Shown here: in pieces, positions 14,804 through 18,867 of the stretch
How positions within the stretch are numbered: position 1 is the stretch's first letter
Layout: every line of letters starts with the position of its first letter
Assembly: GCA_945291235.1 (NCBI GenBank)
Contig: CALYQY010000042.1
Coordinates: forward strand, 1 to 18,867
DNA length: 18,867 bases
Origin: an uncultured Gilliamella sp.
Lineage (GTDB): Bacteria; Pseudomonadota; Gammaproteobacteria; Enterobacterales; Enterobacteriaceae
Direction of reading: 5' to 3'
Translations under genes and position numbers: made by a program
Notes under the pieces: generated by a model
Database searches by the model: none
Seen by the model: the letters and a program-made list of their open reading frames with translations, nothing else
Told to the model about the DNA's origin: nothing

Positions 14804-15829
14804 TTACAGCCATTTTTTAATCTGTTTAGCAAACGCTTCGATCTCGTTGTCTTGCGTTGCCCATGATGTACAAAAACGTAAGCCGATATGATCGCTATCT
14901 GTCTGGCCTAAATTATCGACCGCATAATGGTTAACAATTTTTTTGGCTATTGCGTTAGGAAAATTGACAAAAAGTTGATTGGTTTGTGGTTTTGCCATAA
15001 AGTTGAATCCGGCCTCTTCAAATAGATTGACTAATTTTTCAGCCATTTGGTTACCATGTTTGCCAAGCTCAAGATAGAGATTATCAGTCATTAATGTATC
15101 GAGTTGTACGGCAACAACCCAACTTTTAGCTAAAATTGCGCCTTTTTGTTTCATGCTAAAACGGAAATCTTGATTAATGGTTAAATTATTAAATACCACC
15201 GCTTCACCGGCAAAAGCACCGACTTTGGTACCGCCGATATAAAATACGTCAGTGTATTTAGCTAAATCGGGAAAAGTGATATCGTTTTCTTTAGCGGCTA
15301 AGGCCATGGCTAATCGTGCGCCGTCTAAATAGAGATATAGATAATTTTTTTGACAAAATTGATAAAGCTCTTTGAGCTCTTGCTTAGTGTATATTGTACC
15401 TAACTCTGTTGAATTAGAGATATAGACTAACTTTGGTTGCACCATATGTTCATCACTGTGCTGCGCTAATATCGGTTTAATGAGTTCTGATGTCAATTTG
15501 CCATTCGAACTTTTGACCGTTAATACTTTGTGTCCGGTCGCCTCAATGGCGCCTGTTTCGTGAACATTAATATGGCCGGTTTGGGTTGCAATTACCGCTT
15601 GATAAGGCCGTAATAGATGAGAGATAACCGTTAAATTGGTCAGCGTCCCACCCGGCATAAAATGAATATCAGCATTAGGTGATTTGAGTTTTTTTTGAAT
15701 GGTTTCTCTCGCTTGATAACTACAAGCATCTAAACCATAACCGCTTAATTTTTGGTTGGTAATATCAAGAAAACGTTGCAGTAAACGTGGGTGCACAGTT
15801 TGGTTATAATCATTCAAAAAATCATACAT
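14804..15829 (-). CDS. PLP-dependent threonine aldolase / beta-eliminating lyase family protein
   Basis: A cytoplasmic fold-type I PLP enzyme of about 341 residues. Landmarks are the start region MYDFLNDYNQTVHPRLL, SGYGLD, FMPGGTLTNLTVISHLL (phosphate and substrate loop), THETGAIEATGHKVL-type segment with the stacking His (NVHETGA), LYLDGARLAMAL (the Asp that contacts the pyridine nitrogen) and YIGGTKVGAFAGEAVVF with the Schiff-base Lys. The set matches low-specificity threonine aldolases, which cleave L-threonine or allo-threonine to glycine and acetaldehyde. It is a distinct branch from E. coli LtaE. An earlier in-frame ATG at 15850 has no ribosome site; AAAAAAGG is seven bases from 15829, so that is the better start. 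It lies opposite and between mobA and mobB, with no visible functional tie to them. Confidence 0.88.
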   Translation of the reverse strand: MYDFLNDYNQTVHPRLLQRFLDITNQKLSGYGLDACSYQARETIQKKLKSPNADIHFMPGGTLTNLTVISHLLRPYQAVIATQTGHINVHETGAIEATGHKVLTVKSSNGKLTSELIKPILAQHSDEHMVQPKLVYISNSTELGTIYTKQELKELYQFCQKNYLYLYLDGARLAMALAAKENDITFPDLAKYTDVFYIGGTKVGAFAGEAVVFNNLTINQDFRFSMKQKGAILAKSWVVAVQLDTLMTDNLYLELGKHGNQMAEKLVNLFEEAGFNFMAKPQTNQLFVNFPNAIAKKIVNHYAVDNLGQTDSDHIGLRFCTSWATQDNEIEAFAKQIKKWL

Positions 15830-15853
15830 ATCATTACCTTTTTTATTCATCCA

Positions 15854-15870
15854 ACATCATAAAATGATGT
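15854..15870. promoter_or_regulatory. Palindrome between the aldolase gene and mobB
   Basis: ACATCAT-AAA-ATGATGT, a perfect 7+3+7 inverted repeat, 25 bases upstream of the aldolase start (15829) and 46 bases before mobB. It is well placed to be an operator for either divergent promoter. TAATAT at about 15888 could be a -10 for one of them. Not matched to a known regulator. Confidence 0.4.
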
Positions 15871-15915
15871 AATATTAATCTTACTTTTAATATAACATGC
15901 TTGAACAAAGAGTCT

Positions 15916-16410
15916 ATGAACAATCGAAAAATAGTGGCGATCGCAGGCTACAGCGGTAGTGGTAAAACCACGTTATTAAAAAAGATTATCGCGTTATTAG
16001 TTAAACAAGGGATAAAAGTTGGTAGCTTAAAACATGCCCACCACGATATCGAAGTGGATATTGCCGGTAAAGATAGTTATGAGTTACGAAAAGCAGGCGC
16101 TTTGCAAACGATTGTTGCTTGCGATAATCGATACGCTTTTATTGAAGAAACCCCTAATGAGCCAGCCAGCTTATCCAATCTCATTGAGCGTTTTGATAAC
16201 GTTGATGTGATTTTGGTTGAAGGGTTTAAAGATGAAAAAATCCCGAAGATTGTCTGTCATAGACAAGCAAACAATAAACCTTTTTATATCGATGAGTTTA
16301 CTATCGCTGTTGCCTGTGATCAGCCTGTAAAAATGGCTTTGCCACTATTAGATATCAATCAGCCCGAGCAAATTGTCCAATTTTTAAAAAAATATTTATT
16401 TAATTCTTAA
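15916..16410 (+). CDS. mobB: Molybdopterin-guanine dinucleotide biosynthesis adaptor MobB
   Basis: GTP-binding accessory protein of molybdenum cofactor maturation that assists MobA. It has 164 residues with P-loop GYSGSGKTT at about 11-19, LKHAHHDIEVD (metal or Mo-ligand region), GKDSYELRKAGA, QTIVACDNRY, ILVEGFKDEKIPKIV and AVACDQP with PLLDIN near the end. All resemble E. coli MobB. An upstream TTG at 15901 is in frame, but no ribosome site precedes it and the family starts near the ATG at 15916, which has AAAGAG three bases away (a short spacing). It is separated from mobA by a leftward PLP-enzyme gene, so it needs its own promoter. MobB is not strictly needed for MobA function in E. coli. 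Confidence 0.94.
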   Translation: MNNRKIVAIAGYSGSGKTTLLKKIIALLVKQGIKVGSLKHAHHDIEVDIAGKDSYELRKAGALQTIVACDNRYAFIEETPNEPASLSNLIERFDNVDVILVEGFKDEKIPKIVCHRQANNKPFYIDEFTIAVACDQPVKMALPLLDINQPEQIVQFLKKYLFNS

Positions 16411-16462
16411 TATATCGTATCTTATTTACCTAATTTTTACTCAGTTCCTATTAAAGATTTGC

Positions 16463-17155
16463 ATGAATCGAATACTAAAAAAACTATTACGCATCACGAT
16501 AAAAGTCACCCTTGGATTTATGCTGTTATCTTTCTTTCTGGTATTAATCATGCGTTGGGTCGATCCGTTTGGCTCAATGATTATGGTCGAAAGAAAATTA
16601 GCTAATTGGAATGTTCAGCAAGAACATGAATGGAAAGATTGGGATGAAATTTCCGATAATATAAAAATTGCGGTTATTGCCGCCGAGGATCAAAAATTTT
16701 CTTCTCATTGGGGATTTGATTTTAGTGCCATAGTTCATGCAGTTAAACATAATTTAAAGAATAATAAAAAGCGTGGCGGTAGTACCATTACCCAGCAAGT
16801 GGCTAAGAATGTATTTTTGTGGTCTGCACGTAGCTTCGTGCGTAAAGGCGTTGAGTCTTGGATTACGCTTTGTATTGAGCTAAGTTGGTCAAAAAAACGC
16901 ACCCTTGAAATCTATTTAAATAGTATCGAATGGGGAGAAGGTATTTTTGGTATTGAGGCAGCCTCCCGCCACTACTTTGGTGTCAGTGCAAAGCAATTAA
17001 CCAAAGAGCAAGCTAGTTTACTGGCTGCAATTTTACCTAATCCTAGAAAATGGAGTCCAGTTAATCCTAATATCCTTACACAAAAAAAAGCAAAATGGAT
17101 CCTAGGCCAAATGGAAAATTTAGATACGAAAAAATATTTGAAGAAACTTAATTAA
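16463..17155 (+). CDS. mtgA: Monofunctional peptidoglycan glycosyltransferase MtgA
   Basis: GT51 transglycosylase that polymerises lipid II into glycan strands at the periplasmic face of the inner membrane. It has 230 residues (E. coli 242). A single N-terminal membrane helix is at about 12-30. Family motifs follow: the catalytic Glu in [14 protein letters not shown] (E75), [13 protein letters not shown] (about 104-116), [17 protein letters not shown], and [19 protein letters not shown] with the second catalytic Glu region, then [16 protein letters not shown]. No transpeptidase domain is present. It is 52 bp after mobB, codirectional but probably not functionally linked. Its last four bases overlap the end of convergent cobB, with no terminator between them. 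Confidence 0.94.
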   Translation: MNRILKKLLRITIKVTLGFMLLSFFLVLIMRWVDPFGSMIMVERKLANWNVQQEHEWKDWDEISDNIKIAVIAAEDQKFSSHWGFDFSAIVHAVKHNLKNNKKRGGSTITQQVAKNVFLWSARSFVRKGVESWITLCIELSWSKKRTLEIYLNSIEWGEGIFGIEAASRHYFGVSAKQLTKEQASLLAAILPNPRKWSPVNPNILTQKKAKWILGQMENLDTKKYLKKLN

Positions 17156-17841
17156 TTAACGCTTAATGTTTTTACAAATTCAGGCACAATTTTACTTGCA
17201 GGGCCGTAAATTTTGGTTTGAAATAAACTTTCCCCCAAACTCGGCTCTAAATTGAGCTCAACAGTTTTTGCCCCCGATTGATTAGCAACCTCTACAAAAC
17301 CCGCTGCCGGGTAAACATTGCCCGATGTACCAATCGAAATAAAATAGTCAGCTTGTGAAAGCGCATGGTAAATTTTATTCATCTCTAATGGGATTTCACC
17401 AAACCATACTATGTGTGGACGAATAAGCTTATTTTTTACATAATCCACATCTTGATGACAATCAATGATTTGCCCGGTTTGCTCATTACGAACTTTCAAT
17501 AATTCGCCATGCATGTGAATAATATTTTTAGAACCCGCCCGCTCATGAAGATTATCAACATTTTGTGTCACAATTAATACATTTTCACTACCGAGCTTAT
17601 GTTCAAGCTCAGCTAAAGCAAAATGCGCTAAGTTTGGTTTTACCTCAGGGCTTTGTAATTTTTTTCTTAGCATATTATAGAAGCTGTGAACCGCAATGGG
17701 ATCGCGACTATAACCCTCGTAGGTTGCAACATCGTTAACATCATACCCTTCCCACAATCCATTTTGTGCTCGGAATGTCGATAACCCGGATTCAGCAGAA
17801 ATACCCGCACCGGTTAAAATCACAATTTTAGGTGTTTTCAT
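17152..17841 (-). CDS. cobB: Sirtuin-type NAD-dependent protein deacylase CobB, atypical residues
   Basis: Removes acyl groups from lysines using NAD+. It has 229 residues from the second ATG (17841), where [15 protein letters not shown] aligns with the E. coli start; AAGG is four bases away and is too close to the first ATG at 17844. Motifs are [31 protein letters not shown], the catalytic His in [26 protein letters not shown] and ELNLEP. Two deviations stand out. The zinc-module region between LLKVR and RPHIVWFGE is short and has a single Cys. The Tyr-x-x-Arg pair that reads succinyl and malonyl groups in E. coli CobB (Y92, R95) becomes F-Y-N-M-L-R, so Leu sits at the Arg position with Arg one residue later. 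Broad deacylase function may therefore be altered. Confidence 0.93.
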   Translation of the reverse strand: MKTPKIVILTGAGISAESGLSTFRAQNGLWEGYDVNDVATYEGYSRDPIAVHSFYNMLRKKLQSPEVKPNLAHFALAELEHKLGSENVLIVTQNVDNLHERAGSKNIIHMHGELLKVRNEQTGQIIDCHQDVDYVKNKLIRPHIVWFGEIPLEMNKIYHALSQADYFISIGTSGNVYPAAGFVEVANQSGAKTVELNLEPSLGESLFQTKIYGPASKIVPEFVKTLSVN

Positions 17842-17889
17842 CATACCTTAAATCTTTATCATTCTAATCATACAGGTTTAATTAATTTA

Positions 17890-18705
17890 CTATTGTTTAT
17901 ATTCGGTTGTAAACATGCTCATAGCCGGTTTTTTTAACTTTTGATACTTACTGTAAGCGCTAGCCACTTTTGATCTGACGTTTGCTTTGCTTTCACCATT
18001 TAACCAACTATTAATCATGGCGTGCACGCTATATGCTTCCGGGGCCATATACTGCATGGTTAAAATCAATGGCGAAATACCAGTACCTAATAACGGTTTA
18101 GAAAAATATTTTTGACTTTTACAAGCAAAAACGGCCGCATAGCGTGTTTTTTGCTTTTCTTGCTCTTGTTTTGAGTTAGCCGCCCAACTCGTTTCATAAC
18201 CAAAGAATTTACGCCAAGACCATTCCATTAAACCATTGTGACCGATGTATACAACTAAATCAGCTTTACCACCCGCGATTATTTCTTTGTTATTTATGGT
18301 AAATGTTGATTGTTTTTTGCCTGCCGAGTAATTAATAAAATCATCAATCGTATTATCAATATATTTACCGTCATAGGCTTGCGCAACGATATAAACATCT
18401 TTGCTTTGATGCTTATAGATAATCTCTTCTAATATATAACCCTTTTCAGGTTTATTGACTTGTACTACTTGCCACTCTTTTTGTTTACTAAAAAAGGTTT
18501 TAAAGCCATAGGCGGCGCCCCAATAAAGATTATTTTTTGGATCTTGACCATTACCGATTGCAGCCGGAACTGGTGCAATGCCTTGATACTTATTATCACA
18601 TAATGCAACAACGACATGAATCACTTTGGGATCAACAAAACATGAAAAAGATAAAACTAAACACATTAATGGCATTAATAATAGATATTTACTCGTTTTC
18701 TTCAT
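17890..18705 (-). CDS. Secreted protein of unknown function with clan CD-like His/Cys pattern
   Basis: 271 residues, not recognised as a characterised family. The N-terminal MKKTSKYLLLMPLMCLVLSF is a Sec signal or anchor; the SFSC that follows is a poor lipobox. A conserved-looking segment spans about 31-72 (VVVALCDNKYQGI, GNGQDPKNNLYWGAAYGFKTFF). A hydrophobic strand precedes H156-N-G (ADLVVYIGHNG) and another precedes C195 (YAAVFACKS), 39 residues later. Hydrophobic strand plus His-Gly, then hydrophobic strand plus Cys, is the catalytic layout of clan CD cysteine peptidases; here an Asn sits between His and Gly. No other support for peptidase activity is visible. The start overlaps the 40-codon gene at 18689-18811, with GGAG 12 bases before the ATG, so coupled translation is likely. 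It ends 45 bp before the cobB start. Confidence 0.75.
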   Translation of the reverse strand: MKKTSKYLLLMPLMCLVLSFSCFVDPKVIHVVVALCDNKYQGIAPVPAAIGNGQDPKNNLYWGAAYGFKTFFSKQKEWQVVQVNKPEKGYILEEIIYKHQSKDVYIVAQAYDGKYIDNTIDDFINYSAGKKQSTFTINNKEIIAGGKADLVVYIGHNGLMEWSWRKFFGYETSWAANSKQEQEKQKTRYAAVFACKSQKYFSKPLLGTGISPLILTMQYMAPEAYSVHAMINSWLNGESKANVRSKVASAYSKYQKLKKPAMSMFTTEYKQ

Positions 18706-18811
18706 TTGTTATCAATTCTCCATTCACTTCGTATTTTACAATTACATTATTTTTATACATCATTTCTGAACAAATACATGCCGGGGCGCCGCCGACATTG
18801 TTTTTGGTCAT
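18689..18811 (-). CDS. Small 40-residue protein with a C-x-C motif, overlapping downstream gene
   Basis: A short reading frame starts MTKNNVGGAPACICSEMM and ends in TNEENE. GGAGAG lies five bases before its ATG, a strong ribosome site. Its stop codon is inside the next gene, 17 bases past that gene's ATG, and its own start overlaps the stop of the preceding frame as ATGA. Both junctions suggest a translated operon member. Two cysteines two apart follow a GGAP segment. This faintly recalls the start of PAAR-like DUF4280 proteins, but at 40 residues it cannot hold that fold, so no function is claimed. A sequence this short could be a small structural, immunity or accessory protein. Confidence 0.65.
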   Translation of the reverse strand: MTKNNVGGAPACICSEMMYKNNVIVKYEVNGELITNEENE

Positions 18812-18867
18812 AGTGTCTCTCCAGATTTCATTTTTTCTATAGATAACACCTTGCCTTTTAATAAAGG
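18808..18867 (-). CDS. Partial gene, C-terminal end only (cut by window edge)
   Basis: An uninterrupted leftward frame enters from the right edge and ends PLLKGKVLSIEKMKSGETL before TGA, which overlaps the next start codon as ATGA. Nineteen residues are not enough to name it. The overlap makes it a plausible upstream partner of the two small-protein and secreted-protein genes that follow. Confidence 0.5.
   Translation of the reverse strand, partial: PLLKGKVLSIEKMKSGETL

Noticed and set aside
18537..18842. A 101-codon plus-strand frame at the right edge
   Set aside because: It is antisense to the 271-residue gene and the small upstream gene, both of which have ribosome sites and overlapping junctions.

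Overview
The window looks like chromosomal DNA of a low-GC, host-associated gammaproteobacterium. KdgT, KdgK, YihD, MobA/MobB, MtgA and CobB all read as close relatives of the enterobacterial proteins. The AT-rich codon use and the yihD-dsbA/mobA neighbourhood would fit Orbaceae (Gilliamella-like) or a neighbouring lineage. That placement is an inference, not a proof.

Layout. (1) Positions 1-1300 hold no convincing gene. A short CRISPR array (five 28-bp repeats, 60-bp period, two repeats decayed) lies between two copies of a GC-rich, hairpin-rich repeat of about 300 bp. The array has type I-F geometry and reads leftward from an AT-rich leader with a consensus IHF site. No cas gene is in the window. 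(2) Positions 1303-9215 form a sugar-acid catabolism locus. kdgT plus a small secreted NTF2-like gene run leftward. A five-gene operon runs rightward: D-2-hydroxyacid dehydrogenase, zinc alcohol dehydrogenase, KduD-like reductase, YhcH/YiaL-family protein and kdgK. Two tandem IclR-family regulator genes converge on it. The divergent kdgT/operon promoter region has two CRP-like sites and two GGAAT-N3-ATTCC palindromes, set at the same 66.5-bp centre-to-centre distance on both sides. (3) Positions 9598-12766 are macA-macB, an inner-membrane efflux pair without a TolC gene here. (4) Positions 12885-16410 hold dsbA (active site CPSC) and yihD leftward, then mobA and mobB rightward, with a threonine-aldolase-family gene inserted between them on the opposite strand. 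(5) Positions 16463-17844 hold mtgA and cobB, convergent and overlapping by four bases. (6) At the right edge, a leftward operon has the tail of an unidentified gene, an overlapping 40-codon gene, and a 271-residue secreted protein of unknown function whose His and Cys lie in a pattern recalling clan CD (caspase-like) peptidases.

How the genes may work together. KdgT would import a 2-keto-3-deoxy sugar acid, and the dehydrogenases would adjust its redox state or stereochemistry. KdgK would phosphorylate 2-keto-3-deoxygluconate to KDPG for an Eda aldolase encoded elsewhere. A dehydrogenase/reductase pair beside KdgK suggests oxidation-reduction epimerisation of a related sugar acid into KDG. 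The true substrate is not shown by the sequence. CRP activation plus repression by one or both IclR proteins is the simplest reading of the promoter region.

The most unusual items are the non-canonical I-F-type orphan CRISPR between structured repeats, the mirrored CRP/operator promoter, the altered residues in CobB and DsbA, and the right-edge operon with the possible His-Cys hydrolase.
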